A stretch of DNA of 64,000 nucleotides. Source: Streptomyces sp. BK208. Lineage in GTDB: Bacteria > Actinomycetota > Actinomycetes > Streptomycetales > Streptomycetaceae. The stretch lies in the NCBI RefSeq assembly GCF_004364245.1, contig NZ_SOAV01000005.1, positions 124,001 through 188,000 of the forward strand, read 5' to 3'. Position numbers and translations under genes: made by a program. Position 1 is the first letter of the stretch, and each line of letters starts with the position of its first letter. Of this stretch, positions 56,361-64,000 are shown piece by piece. The notes beneath the pieces are model-generated. The model was not told where the DNA came from and searched no databases. It worked only from the letters and a program-made list of their open reading frames with translations.

Positions 56361-57647
56361 ATGACACCTGTCACGCGGAAGCCGGGACCGCCGACACTGC
56401 CCGGCGCACCCGCCCGCTGCCACGCTGACCGGTATGACGAGGACGACGGCTCGGCCGTACCGGAAGGACGTGCCGCACGCGTGAGCGGCGTCAACATCGG
56501 GCAACGCCCGGAGAACCGCACGCAGAAGGCGATCAAGGTCATGTGGACGGCCATCTGGCTGGCCTTCCTCAGCGCCCCCGTCGACGACCTGCTGCACGGC
56601 GGACACGCCCGCGGCGTACGGGTGCTCGGCTGGGGCGCCCTGGCCGTCTTCGTCGTCTGGTACATGCTGCTCGTCTTCCGCACGGGCCGCGGTGACCGGC
56701 CCGGCGTCGTCCTCGGCTCACTCGCCGTCCTCGCCGCCGAGTCCACCGCCCTCGCCCTCACCCTGGGCCGCTCCTGGCTGGTCCTGCTCGTCTACGTCTC
56801 CATCGCGTCCGGCGCCGCCCTGCCGCCCAGGCTGGCCCGCTGGACGATCCCGGGCGCGTCCGCGCTGATGGCGGCGCTGGCCCTGGTGGTGCCCGACGGC
56901 AGGGCGTTCCTCGGCGGGCTGCTCGTACCGGCTCTGCTGGGCGGCTTCGCCATGACCGGCGTACGCGAGCTGATCCGCACCACGATCGCGCTGCGCGAGG
57001 CCCGCGCCACCGTCGCCCAGCTCGCCGCCAACGAGGAGCGGCTGCGCCTCGCCCGTGACCTGCACGACCTGCTCGGCCACTCGCTCTCCCTGATCACCCT
57101 GAAGAGCGAGCTGGCCGGCCGCATGCTCCCCGACCAGCCCGACAAGGCCGCTCAGCAGGTCGCCGACATCGAACAGGTCAGCCGGCAGGCCCTCGTCGAC
57201 GTCCGCGAGGCCGTCACCGGATACCGCCGTGCCCGCATAGCCCCCGAACTCGCGGGCGCGAAGGTCGCGTTGTCGGCAGCCGGAGTGGTCGCGGAACTGC
57301 CCGGCGATCCGGACCCGACCGGCCTGGACGAGGAGTCCGAGGCGGCCCTCGCCTGGGCGCTGCGCGAGGCGGTCACCAACGTCGTGCGGCACAGCGGGGC
57401 CCGGCGCTGCGTGGTCGAGCTGCTGCGGCGCCAGACACTGGACGGCGCGGTGCTGGAGCTGTCGGTGGAGGACGACGGCTCCGGCGGACCCGCCCCCGTG
57501 AACGCCCCCGGCAACGGCCTCACCGGCCTCGCCGAGCGCCTGGCGAAGGTGGGCGGTGCGCTGGAGGCGGCCGGGTCCCACCGCGGGTTCCGGCTGGTCG
57601 CCCGCGTCCCGGCCGGTGTGGCCACCGACATAGGATCCGGGGCATGA
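56361..57647 (+). CDS. Sensor histidine kinase, NarL/DesK type
   Basis: From ATG 56361 (GGAAGG seven bases upstream) the kinase is 428 residues; GTG 56481 is an alternative that drops a poorly conserved 40-residue tail. About five membrane helices occupy 58-200, followed by the HisKA_3 domain with R-D-L-H-D-L-L-G-H (His235). The ATPase domain has W-A-L-R-E-A-V-T-N-V-V-R-H-S near 330-344 and G-N-G-L-T-G-L near 384. It phosphorylates the regulator encoded four bases into its 3' end. The signal is unknown. Confidence 0.92.
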   Translation: MTPVTRKPGPPTLPGAPARCHADRYDEDDGSAVPEGRAARVSGVNIGQRPENRTQKAIKVMWTAIWLAFLSAPVDDLLHGGHARGVRVLGWGALAVFVVWYMLLVFRTGRGDRPGVVLGSLAVLAAESTALALTLGRSWLVLLVYVSIASGAALPPRLARWTIPGASALMAALALVVPDGRAFLGGLLVPALLGGFAMTGVRELIRTTIALREARATVAQLAANEERLRLARDLHDLLGHSLSLITLKSELAGRMLPDQPDKAAQQVADIEQVSRQALVDVREAVTGYRRARIAPELAGAKVALSAAGVVAELPGDPDPTGLDEESEAALAWALREAVTNVVRHSGARRCVVELLRRQTLDGAVLELSVEDDGSGGPAPVNAPGNGLTGLAERLAKVGGALEAAGSHRGFRLVARVPAGVATDIGSGA

Positions 57648-58258
57648 GCCGCACGATCAAGGTCCTGCTGGCGGAGGACCAGGCGATGGTCCGCGAGGCA
57701 CTGGCCGCCCTGCTCAACCTGGAGGAGGACATCGACGTCGTCGCCCAGGTGGCCCGCGGCGACGAGGTGCTGGACGCCGCCCGGACGCACGGCGTGGACG
57801 TGGCCCTGCTGGACATCGAGATGCCCGGAGCGACCGGCATCGAGGCGGCGGCCCTGCTCCACCGGGAGCTCCCGGCCGTGAAGCTGGTCGTCCTCACCAC
57901 CTTCGGCCGCCCCGGTTACCTGCGCAGCGCCATGGAGTCCGGCGCCGACGCCTTCCTCGTCAAGGACGCCCCGGCGGCCCAGCTCGCCGAGGCGGTGCGC
58001 AAGGTGCTGGCGGGGGAGCGGGTCATCGACCCGACCCTGGCGGCGGCGGCCCTCGCCGACGGAGCCAACCCCCTCACCGACCGCGAACGCGAGGTCCTCC
58101 GCGCCGCCGCCGACGGCTCCACCAACGCCGAACTCGCCAAGACCCTCCACCTCTCCCAGGGCACGGTCCGCAACTACCTCTCCACGGCCATCCAGAAACT
58201 GGCGGTGCGCAACAGAGCAGAGGCGGTCCAGACGGCAAGAAACAAGGGCTGGCTGTAG
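57644..58258 (+). CDS. NarL-family response regulator
   Basis: The 204-residue protein has a receiver domain with acidic pair E-D at 11-12 and phospho-acceptor Asp57 (V-A-L-L-D-I-E-M-P-G). A LuxR-type helix-turn-helix lies at about 140-200 (L-T-D-R-E-R-E-V-L-R-A-A, T-N-A-E-L-A-K-T-L). The ATG overlaps the kinase stop, so the pair is coupled. It resembles DesR-type regulators. Confidence 0.94.
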   Translation: MSRTIKVLLAEDQAMVREALAALLNLEEDIDVVAQVARGDEVLDAARTHGVDVALLDIEMPGATGIEAAALLHRELPAVKLVVLTTFGRPGYLRSAMESGADAFLVKDAPAAQLAEAVRKVLAGERVIDPTLAAAALADGANPLTDREREVLRAAADGSTNAELAKTLHLSQGTVRNYLSTAIQKLAVRNRAEAVQTARNKGWL

Positions 58259-58290
58259 GACAGCTCGCCCCCCACCTGCGGGCAGTCGTG

Positions 58291-58360
58291 CCTCCCCCAG
58301 TGCCTGAACGACCTGGGAGGTGCCCCCAGGGCGGCACGGGTGGGCGCTGGGGGTACCCCC
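58291..58360. repeat. Palindromic intergenic repeat
   Basis: This stretch combines CCTCCCCCAG/CTGGGAGG (58291-58300, 58313-58320), CTGGGAGGTGCCCCCAG (58313-58329) and the perfect palindrome GGGGGTACCCCC (58349-58360). It lies between converging genes and looks like the dispersed GC-rich palindromic repeats common in Streptomyces; it can also end transcription. Confidence 0.6.
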
Positions 58361-58424
58361 TCTGGGAGAGGCGCCCTGTAAGCGCGGGCAAGCGCCCCCG
58401 CCCCCCAGCCCAGACCGCCGACGG

Positions 58425-59324
58425 TCAGTTCAACATCGCCCGAGCCGCCCGGGCCTCCCCCCGCACCTCCTCCGCGACCGCGAGATCCACCGCCCCCACC
58501 ACCTCCGCGTACGCCTCCAACTCCCCGGCCCCCGCCACGAACTCCCCCCGCTGCACCAGCAACCGCGCCCGCTCGTACCGCAACCGCGCCGCATGCGCCG
58601 GCAACAGCAGCGCCAGCTCGATCGCCCACAGCCCCACCGCCGACTGCTCCGGCCGCCCCGCCGCCCACGCCCGGACGTTGTTCAGCACCCGCGACACCAC
58701 CTCCAACGGCGCCGCCGGCTTCAGCATCGACGGCCGCAGCTCCGTCCCCGTCGCCCCGGCGACCAGCACCTCCGCGTCCTTGCCGCTGAGCAGCCGCCCC
58801 CCGTCGAACGGATCGACGAGCACCCGCCCGTCCGCCGCACCCCCGCCCTCCGGCCCGGCCTCCACCCCAGCCTCCGACCCGAGCCCGACCACGAAGTGCC
58901 CCGGCAACGCGACCCCGTAGACCGGCGCCCCCGCCCGCCGGGCCACCTCCAGCCACACCACCGACAGCAGGATCGGCAGCCCCCGCCGACGCCGCAGCAC
59001 CTCGTGCAGCAGCGACGACTCCAGCCGCTGGTAGTCCGCGGCGACCCCGTGGAACCCGTACCGCTCGCCGAGCAGGTCCCGCAGCGCCACCGCCCACGCC
59101 CGCGGCGTACCCGGCCGGAACGGCAGCTCCCCGGCCAGCCGGTCCAGTTCGACCTGCGCGGCGTCCAGGCCCGCCTCGTCCAGCGTCCCGTCCGCCTCCG
59201 CGCCCATCAGCAGGCACAGCGTGGCCAGGTCGGGCCGCTCGGACCGGGCCTCCTCGGCGAACCGGCGCCGCACCTCGGCGGAGCGGTCGGACGACGGGGG
59301 CTGGAGAGGGTGAGGGTGCTGCAT
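58425..59324 (-). CDS. SirB1-like transglutaminase-fold protein
   Basis: The 299-residue protein belongs to the SirB1/transglutaminase-like group: V-A-L-R-D-L-L near 80, Y-G-F-H-G near 90, R-R-G-L-P-I-L-L-S-V-V-W near 115-126 and V-A-L-P-G-H-F-V-V near 143-151. The usual transglutaminase cysteine is not obvious, as in many SirB1-type proteins. A C-terminal helical repeat follows. It lies downstream of the GNAT gene and may be co-transcribed with it. Confidence 0.82.
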   Translation of the reverse strand: MQHPHPLQPPSSDRSAEVRRRFAEEARSERPDLATLCLLMGAEADGTLDEAGLDAAQVELDRLAGELPFRPGTPRAWAVALRDLLGERYGFHGVAADYQRLESSLLHEVLRRRRGLPILLSVVWLEVARRAGAPVYGVALPGHFVVGLGSEAGVEAGPEGGGAADGRVLVDPFDGGRLLSGKDAEVLVAGATGTELRPSMLKPAAPLEVVSRVLNNVRAWAAGRPEQSAVGLWAIELALLLPAHAARLRYERARLLVQRGEFVAGAGELEAYAEVVGAVDLAVAEEVRGEARAARAMLN

Positions 59325-59380
59325 TCCGGCTCGTGCCCTTTCTCGGTGCGGTCGGGTTGCGGTGCCGTCGAGGCGGTCGG

Positions 59381-60439
59381 CTACCGGTCCGTCCCGGCGG
59401 ACCCGGGCTCCCGGTAGTGGTGGTAGGCGTGGTGCGCCGCGAAGCCCATCCGGGCGTACAGCGCCCGGGCCCCCGCGTTGTCCGTCTCCACCTGGAGCCA
59501 CGCCGCCGACGCGCCCTCGTCGAGTGCCCGCCGGGCCAACGCGGCCATCACCTCGGTCGCGAGCCCCCGGCGCCGCAGCGCGGGATCCACCTCGACCGCC
59601 GCGAAGGACGCCCAACGCCCGTCCACGACACACCGCCCGATCGCCGCGGGCGTGCCCGGGGCGTCCGCGTCCGCGTCGGCGCCGGGCACCTTGGCGAACC
59701 ACACCGACGGCCCGCTGCTCAGCACCCGCAGCGCCACCTCGCTGACGCCCTTGCGCTGGTACCGGGCCAGCCAGGCCTCGTCCGCCTCCCGGGACAGGAC
59801 CACACCCGAGCCCTCGGCCAGATCGGCGACCGGCGCGAGCGGACCGGTCCACACCTCGGCCGTCACCTCGCGGACCCAGCCCCGCCGCTCCAGCTCCGCG
59901 CACAGCAGCTCCTCCGTGCCGACGGCACCGGTGGCGGTCTGCACGTACGCGGGCAGCCCGCGCTCGCCGTACCAGCGCCGCACGGCCGTCAGCGCCTCGT
60001 CGAGCGGCAGCCCCGGATCGCCGAGCGGCAGCGCCGAGTTGGCCCGCCGGGTGAAGCCCGCGGCCGCCCGCAGCTCCCACGCCCCGAGCCGCTCGCTCTC
60101 CACGGGACGCCAGGCCCGCGCGGCGACCCGCGCCAGCTCCTCGTAGGACGCGGCGGGACCCCGCCGGCGGGCGGGCGCGGCCGGCACGACCTTCCCGGCG
60201 ACCAGGTCGGACTCCGCGACACGGACGCTCTCGCCACTCTTTCGTGTGATCAGCAGCACACCATCGGTCCATGATGTGAGAACGCCGACCGTGTCGGTGA
60301 ACTTCTCACCCGCGACACCAGCTTCGCTCAAGCGCCGTACGGAGACTCGTTTGCCCACGTCAGCAGCGGTGATACGGACCTCAAGTCGCCCTGCGGCAGA
60401 GATTTCCACAGGTCTGTCCACCCCTCCTGTTCGGATCAT
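59381..60439 (-). CDS. GNAT-family N-acetyltransferase
   Basis: The 352-residue protein has an N-terminal extension of about 90 residues (V-R-I-T-A-A-D-V-G-K-R-V-S-V-R, then G-V-L-L-I-T-R-K-S-G-E-S-V-R-V) that looks like a small beta domain. A GNAT domain at the C-terminus has A-A-V-E-V-D-P-A-L-R-R-R-G-L-A-T-E-V near 274-291, the acetyl-CoA site, and L-Q-V-E-T-D-N-A-G-A-R-A-L-Y near 311-324. ATG 60439 is preferred over a TTG two codons earlier. The substrate is unknown. Confidence 0.85.
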   Translation of the reverse strand: MIRTGGVDRPVEISAAGRLEVRITAADVGKRVSVRRLSEAGVAGEKFTDTVGVLTSWTDGVLLITRKSGESVRVAESDLVAGKVVPAAPARRRGPAASYEELARVAARAWRPVESERLGAWELRAAAGFTRRANSALPLGDPGLPLDEALTAVRRWYGERGLPAYVQTATGAVGTEELLCAELERRGWVREVTAEVWTGPLAPVADLAEGSGVVLSREADEAWLARYQRKGVSEVALRVLSSGPSVWFAKVPGADADADAPGTPAAIGRCVVDGRWASFAAVEVDPALRRRGLATEVMAALARRALDEGASAAWLQVETDNAGARALYARMGFAAHHAYHHYREPGSAGTDR

Positions 60440-60458
60440 GCCCAAGAACGGAGATACT
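60430..60458 (+). promoter_or_regulatory. Putative fdxA promoter
   Basis: TTCGGA (60430-60435), 17 bases and GATACT (60453-60458) point to a transcript with a leader of about 85 bases before the GTG at 60550. On the other strand TAGTAT (60454-60459) could serve the GNAT gene. Confidence 0.4.
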
Positions 60459-60549
60459 AGGGGCGGGCATCGACGACGCCGCGCTCCCGCGCGCCAGGCG
60501 GCGGAGCCTACGGAGGCCCGCCAGCGCCCTATCGAGGAGGAACGACAGC

Positions 60550-60870
60550 GTGACCTACGTCATCGCGCAGCCTTGTGTCGACGTGAAGGACAAGGCGTGC
60601 ATCGAGGAGTGCCCGGTCGACTGCATCTACGAGGGCCAGCGGTCCTTGTACATCCACCCGGACGAATGCGTCGACTGTGGTGCCTGTGAGCCGGTCTGCC
60701 CGGTCGAGGCGATCTTCTACGAGGACGACACTCCCGAGGAGTGGAAGGACTACTACAAGGCGAACGTCGAGTTCTTCGACGAGCTCGGCTCGCCCGGCGG
60801 CGCCAGCAAGCTGGGCCTGATCGAGCGCGACCACCCCTTCGTCGCCGCGCTGCCGCCGCAGAACCAGTAA
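60550..60870 (+). CDS. fdxA: Ferredoxin, 7Fe type
   Basis: The 106-residue ferredoxin has C-V-D-V-K-D-K-A-C-I-E-E-C-P near the N-terminus (first cluster; one ligand of the usual 4Fe set differs, as in 3Fe-4S sites) and C-V-D-C-G-A-C-E-P-V-C-P near 40-51 for the 4Fe-4S cluster. An acidic C-terminal extension completes the actinobacterial type. It passes electrons to cytochrome P450s and other enzymes. GAGGAGG precedes the GTG. Confidence 0.95.
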   Translation: MTYVIAQPCVDVKDKACIEECPVDCIYEGQRSLYIHPDECVDCGACEPVCPVEAIFYEDDTPEEWKDYYKANVEFFDELGSPGGASKLGLIERDHPFVAALPPQNQ

Positions 60871-60890
60871 GAGCGGCCCGCACACGCGCC

Positions 60891-60944
60891 GCCTCGGTCC
60901 CGTACGGCCCGGTCACCCCGATCGGCGCCGCACGGGACCGAGGC
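60891..60944 (+). terminator. Hairpin between fdxA and dapC
   Basis: A 13-bp perfect stem (60891-60903 with 60932-60944) encloses 28 bases. It probably ends or attenuates the fdxA transcript before dapC. Confidence 0.65.
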
Positions 60945-60990
60945 GTTTGCCGTAGCACCGCGCGCCGCCGAGGAAAGGGAGCCACCCACC

Positions 60991-62088
60991 GTGTCCGCAG
61001 TCTCCGACCGTCTTCCCACCTTCCCCTGGGACAGGCTGGAGCCGTACAAGAAGACGGCCGCAGCCCATCCCGGAGGCATCGTCGACCTCTCGGTCGGCAC
61101 CCCGGTCGACCCGGTCCCCGAGCTGATCCAGAAGGCCCTCGTCGACGCGGCGGACTCGCCGGGCTACCCGACCGTCTGGGGCACCCCGGCGCTGCGCGAC
61201 GCGATCACCGGCTGGGTCGAGCGCCGCCTCGGCGCCCGCGACGTCACCCACCGCCACGTGCTGCCCATCGTCGGCTCCAAGGAACTCGTCGCCTGGCTCC
61301 CGACCCAGCTGGGCCTCGGGCCGGGCGACCGGGTGGCCTTCCCGCGCCTCGCCTACCCGACGTACGAGGTCGGCGCGCGCCTGGCCCGCGCGGAGTACGA
61401 GGCGTACGACGACCCGACCGGGCTGGACCCGGCGGGACTGAAGCTCCTCTGGCTCAACTCGCCGTCGAACCCGACCGGCAAGGTCCTGTCCAAGGCGGAG
61501 CTGACCCGGATCGTGGCCTGGGCCCGCGAGCACGGCGTCCTCGTGGTCTCCGACGAGTGCTACCTGGAACTGGGCTGGGAGGCCGACCCGGTCTCGGTCC
61601 TGCACCCGGACGTCAACGGCGGCTCGTACGACGGTCTCGTCGCCGTCCACTCCCTGTCCAAGCGCTCCAACCTCGCGGGCTACCGCGCGGCCTTCCTGGC
61701 CGGCGACCCGGCGCTCCTCGGCCCGCTCCTGGAGATCCGCAAGCACGGCGGCATGATGACCTCGGCACCGACCCAGGCCGCCGTCGTCGCGGCCCTCGGT
61801 GACGACGAGCACGTCCGCGTCCAGCGCGAGCGCTACGCGTCCCGCCGCACCGCCCTGCGCGAGGCCCTGCTCGGCCACGGCTTCCGCATCGAGCACAGCG
61901 AGGCCAGCCTCTACCTCTGGGCCACCCGCGACGAGTCCTGCTGGGACACGGTCGCCCACCTGGCCGACCGCGGCATCCTGGTGGCCCCGGGCGACTTCTA
62001 CGGCCCCGCAGGCGAGAACTTCGTCCGCGTCGCCCTCACGGCAACGGACGAACGCGTCCAGGCAGCCGTCGCCCGCCTGAAGTCCTGA
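60991..62088 (+). CDS. dapC: Succinyldiaminopimelate transaminase
   Basis: The 365-residue class I aminotransferase has D-L-S-V-G-T-P-V-D-P near 32-41, L-N-S-P-S-N-P-T-G near 155-163, S-D-E-C-Y near 188-192, and the PLP lysine in H-S-L-S-K-R-S-N near 218-225. Actinobacterial enzymes of this length next to fdxA are DapC, which forms succinyl-diaminopimelate in lysine and peptidoglycan synthesis. GTG start with AAGGGAG upstream. Confidence 0.92.
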   Translation: MSAVSDRLPTFPWDRLEPYKKTAAAHPGGIVDLSVGTPVDPVPELIQKALVDAADSPGYPTVWGTPALRDAITGWVERRLGARDVTHRHVLPIVGSKELVAWLPTQLGLGPGDRVAFPRLAYPTYEVGARLARAEYEAYDDPTGLDPAGLKLLWLNSPSNPTGKVLSKAELTRIVAWAREHGVLVVSDECYLELGWEADPVSVLHPDVNGGSYDGLVAVHSLSKRSNLAGYRAAFLAGDPALLGPLLEIRKHGGMMTSAPTQAAVVAALGDDEHVRVQRERYASRRTALREALLGHGFRIEHSEASLYLWATRDESCWDTVAHLADRGILVAPGDFYGPAGENFVRVALTATDERVQAAVARLKS

Positions 62089-62141
62089 CGGCGTCCTGCC
62101 GGCCCCGGCTGCGGCCACCGCACCGGCGCAGGACAGCAGAA

Positions 62142-62177
62142 CGCCGGGGCCCAGGGAAGAAACCCTGGGCCCCGGCG
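62142..62177. terminator. Bidirectional terminator after dapC
   Basis: A perfect 15-bp stem (62142-62156 with 62163-62177) with loop AAGAAA lies between dapC and the converging secreted-protein gene. Confidence 0.9.
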
Positions 62178-62194
62178 CCGCTCAAATCCGGCGC

Positions 62195-62626
62195 TCAGCC
62201 GATCGGCAGACCCTGCACCGGCAGCCCACCCTTGCCCAGCGCGTCCGTCGGCAGCCCACCCTTCGTGGCGGTCGAAGCCGTGTCACCGACAAGGTCCCCG
62301 GCGGAGCCCGCCGCGTCCCCGGCGGCGTTCTGCGCGGCGGGCGTGGCCTTCTTGACGACCGACCCACCGGTCTTGCCGGCGGTCGGCACGGCCTTCTTCA
62401 CGGCCTTGCCGCCGGTGTCCCCCGCGGTCTCGGTGACGTTCTGGGCCGCGGAGTCGACGGTGTTGCCGACGTTCGCCCCGTCCAGGGCGGTCAGTCCCCC
62501 GAGGTTCGGGGCGGCCGGCAGTTCGGGAGCCGCGCTGGCGGAGCCGGCCGCACCGACCCCGGCAGCCGCTCCTGCAGCGACGAGCAGCGCGGCACGGGCG
62601 ATCCTGCGGGTCAGGGGGAGGGACAT
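62195..62626 (-). CDS. Secreted low-complexity protein
   Basis: The 143-residue protein has a Sec signal peptide (basic start, hydrophobic core, A-S-A-A-P cleavage region near 30-34). The mature part of about 110 residues is rich in Ala, Gly, Thr and Lys with near-repeats (G-K-A-V-K-K-A, G-S-V-V-K-K-A) and ends G-G-L-P-V-Q-G-L-P. AAGGAG lies upstream of the ATG. Family and function are unknown. Confidence 0.75.
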   Translation of the reverse strand: MSLPLTRRIARAALLVAAGAAAGVGAAGSASAAPELPAAPNLGGLTALDGANVGNTVDSAAQNVTETAGDTGGKAVKKAVPTAGKTGGSVVKKATPAAQNAAGDAAGSAGDLVGDTASTATKGGLPTDALGKGGLPVQGLPIG

Positions 62627-62989
62627 GATGCTCCTTCGACGGAAGTCGACGACAACGATGGGAATCCGACCGTCCCGGAGCGATCGGAGAGTGATCGACC
62701 GGGCTCGGACGCAGTGACTACCGCTCGAGAGCCACGAAGGTTGCGGCGACCCAACGTAAAGAGTTGGTAATGCGTCGCATTATCAGGTGCACAGAAAAAC
62801 GGGCAAAAGGGAGCCGGTCGGAAAGTCTGCCGAATCCTTACGGCCCTTGATTTTCCTGGCCTCCGGCGCCTGCGGCGGCGACGGCGCCCCAACCCGTGCA
62901 CCACGTCGATCCCGCGCCGACGCGGGCCACTCCCAGGGGTGACGGCCCGTACGGGTGAACGCCGGACGGGGGGCGCGGCGGGGCGCGGC
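62627..62989. other. Intergenic region, 363 bp
   Basis: No gene is supported. It contains the promoter and palindrome for the secreted-protein gene, in an AT-rich patch around 62750-62830, and the GC-rich 3' flank of the next gene. Confidence 0.45.
62768..62806 (-). promoter_or_regulatory. Promoter with overlapping palindrome for the secreted protein
   Basis: On the minus strand, TTGCCC (62801-62806), 16 bases and GATAAT (62779-62784) form a promoter. The perfect palindrome TAATGCG-T-CGCATTA (62768-62782) overlaps the -10, as a repressor site would. The predicted leader is about 145 bases. Confidence 0.5.
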
Positions 62990-63979
62990 CTACCGCGTGG
63001 AGGTGATCCGCACCGGCCCCGCCGCCCGCTCCGCGCCCTTGGTGCCCCCGGCGTCCGTCGGGGACCACTTGCTGTCGGTGTTGCCCGCGGTCCACTCCCG
63101 GCCCGCGTAGGCGACCCGCTGGATGTGCAGCGAGGAGGCGTTGGCCACCGCCCAGTGCGCCAGCTGCCAGCCGCGTGGCTCGGCCGCCCGCCCGGCCGTC
63201 GGCTCCGCGCCCGAGCCGCCGCCGCTCACGGGCACCGTCACGGTCCGCCCGTCCGAGGCACCCGCGACCCGCGGGGCGCCGGCGCCGGTGTCCCCGCCGT
63301 CGGCCACCTCCGCCCCGGCCGGCCGGAGCACGGTCTGCCCGAAGTCCCGCACCAGTGCCGCGCGTACCGCGTCCGGGCCCTTCTCCGGCGTCGAGCCGGG
63401 GCGTCCGTCGCAGGTCAGCGTCGCCGCGGACCGCCCGGTGAGGGCGGCGGCGAGCAGCTCGGCGTCCGGCTCGTGCTTGGCGTAGGCGTCCGGGAAGGCG
63501 CTGCGCTGCACGCGCTGCGCGGCGTCGGTCAGCGGAAGGTCCAGATAGCCGGGGATCTCGACCAGGTGGTCGTAGAACAGGCCCGCCGAGTACGCCGGGT
63601 CCATGATCTCCTCGCGCTTGCCCCAACCCTGCGAGGGACGCTGCTGGAACAGCCCGAGCGAGTCCTTGTCGCCGTGGTCCAGGTTGCGCAGCGCCGACTC
63701 CTGCAGCGCGGTCGCCAGCGCGATCGTCACGGCCCGCTCCGGCAGCTTGCGCGCGGTGCCCACGGCGGTGATCGTCGCCGCGTTCACGGCCTGCTCCGGC
63801 GTGAACTCGTAGGTCGTCCCGCCGCCCTCGCCGGAGGCCACCTCGCACCCCGGGGCGCCCGCGCCCCCGGTGACGTACTGCACGGCCAGATAACCGGCGA
63901 CCGCGAGGAGGGCCACGGAGGCGGCGCCCGAACGGGCGAGGCGGCCGCGGCGTTTGCGGGGTGGGGACGGCTGAAGCAC
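62990..63979 (-). CDS. Membrane-anchored lytic-transglycosylase-like protein
   Basis: The 329-residue protein has an N-terminal membrane helix at about 17-36. A domain with A-L-A-T-A-L-Q-E-S-A-L-R-N-L near 86-99 and S-L-G-L-F-Q-Q-R-P-S-Q-G-W-G near 107-120 follows, the E-S and G-L-F-Q pattern of SLT/goose-lysozyme folds. The catalytic Glu would be Glu94. A Gly-rich linker leads to a C-terminal domain of about 70 residues with W-Q-L-A-H-W. Such proteins have been labelled heavy-metal transporters, which the motifs do not support. The GTG start follows a leaderless -10 TACCTT. Confidence 0.75.
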   Translation of the reverse strand: MLQPSPPRKRRGRLARSGAASVALLAVAGYLAVQYVTGGAGAPGCEVASGEGGGTTYEFTPEQAVNAATITAVGTARKLPERAVTIALATALQESALRNLDHGDKDSLGLFQQRPSQGWGKREEIMDPAYSAGLFYDHLVEIPGYLDLPLTDAAQRVQRSAFPDAYAKHEPDAELLAAALTGRSAATLTCDGRPGSTPEKGPDAVRAALVRDFGQTVLRPAGAEVADGGDTGAGAPRVAGASDGRTVTVPVSGGGSGAEPTAGRAAEPRGWQLAHWAVANASSLHIQRVAYAGREWTAGNTDSKWSPTDAGGTKGAERAAGPVRITSTR

Positions 63980-63985
63980 GCGTAC

Positions 63986-63991
63986 AAGGTA
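63986..63991 (-). promoter_or_regulatory. Leaderless -10 element of the transglycosylase-like gene
   Basis: TACCTT on the minus strand lies six bases before the GTG at 63979. The -35 region lies at the very edge of or beyond the window. Confidence 0.45.
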
Positions 63992-64000
63992 CTGGAGGGT

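Overview
The window is very GC-rich (roughly 70% or more), densely packed, and has the gene content of a Streptomyces chromosome core. Markers are mshB (mycothiol), polyphosphate glucokinase, DUF397/DUF5753 regulator pairs, SpoIIE/HATPase signalling proteins, paired BldK-type oligopeptide ABC transporters and frequent GTG/TTG starts. I see no rRNA, tRNA, CRISPR array, insertion sequence, phage genes or replication origin.

Layout. 1-8.8 kb is conserved core: a DUF4245 protein, a RutE-like nitroreductase, a DUF4287 protein, xseA-xseB, an APC permease, ispH, ppgK, a DUF6542 protein and ychF. 8.9-27.4 kb is a more variable stretch. It holds a lipoprotein, small membrane proteins, a four-gene candidate RiPP locus (11.1-15.3 kb), a DinB/methyltransferase/XRE-cupin group, a LysR/SDR pair, a septum-formation-like protein, a GntR regulator, a SPOR-like small protein, a Nudix hydrolase, a HATPase protein, a large PAS-PAS-GAF-SpoIIE-HATPase protein and a membrane-anchored TIM-barrel hydrolase. 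27.4-31.3 kb carries a three-gene succinate dehydrogenase/fumarate reductase operon. 31.6-48.7 kb carries an unusual substrate-binding lipoprotein, typA and two complete oligopeptide ABC cassettes. 48.8-64 kb carries an S9 peptidase, an XRE/DUF397 pair, mshB, a cell-wall protein with a Gly/Pro-rich N-terminus, a NarL-type two-component system, a SirB1-type protein, a GNAT protein, fdxA, dapC, a secreted repeat protein and a transglycosylase-like protein.

The most interesting locus is a compact peptide-modification cluster. A 25-residue ORF (12461-12538, minus) has a strong ribosome binding site and ends in G-N-G-G-A. It is co-transcribed with an M14 zinc carboxypeptidase. Divergent from it are an E1/ThiF-like adenylating enzyme and an M50 membrane metalloprotease, both with PqqD-like N-terminal modules of the type that bind leader peptides. 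None of the enzymes that define the common RiPP classes is present. I propose that the carboxypeptidase trims the C-terminus to expose Gly-Gly, which the E1-like enzyme then activates. The gene content is seen in the sequence; the chemistry is inferred.

Other notable signals are an inverted repeat that supplies the TAG stop codons of both flanking genes (1949-2038), a series of leaderless start arrangements (TAnnnT six or seven bases before the start codon), a 26-codon leaderless ORF coupled to the SPOR-like gene, and helically phased TCCGTT repeats upstream of the first oligopeptide transporter cassette.
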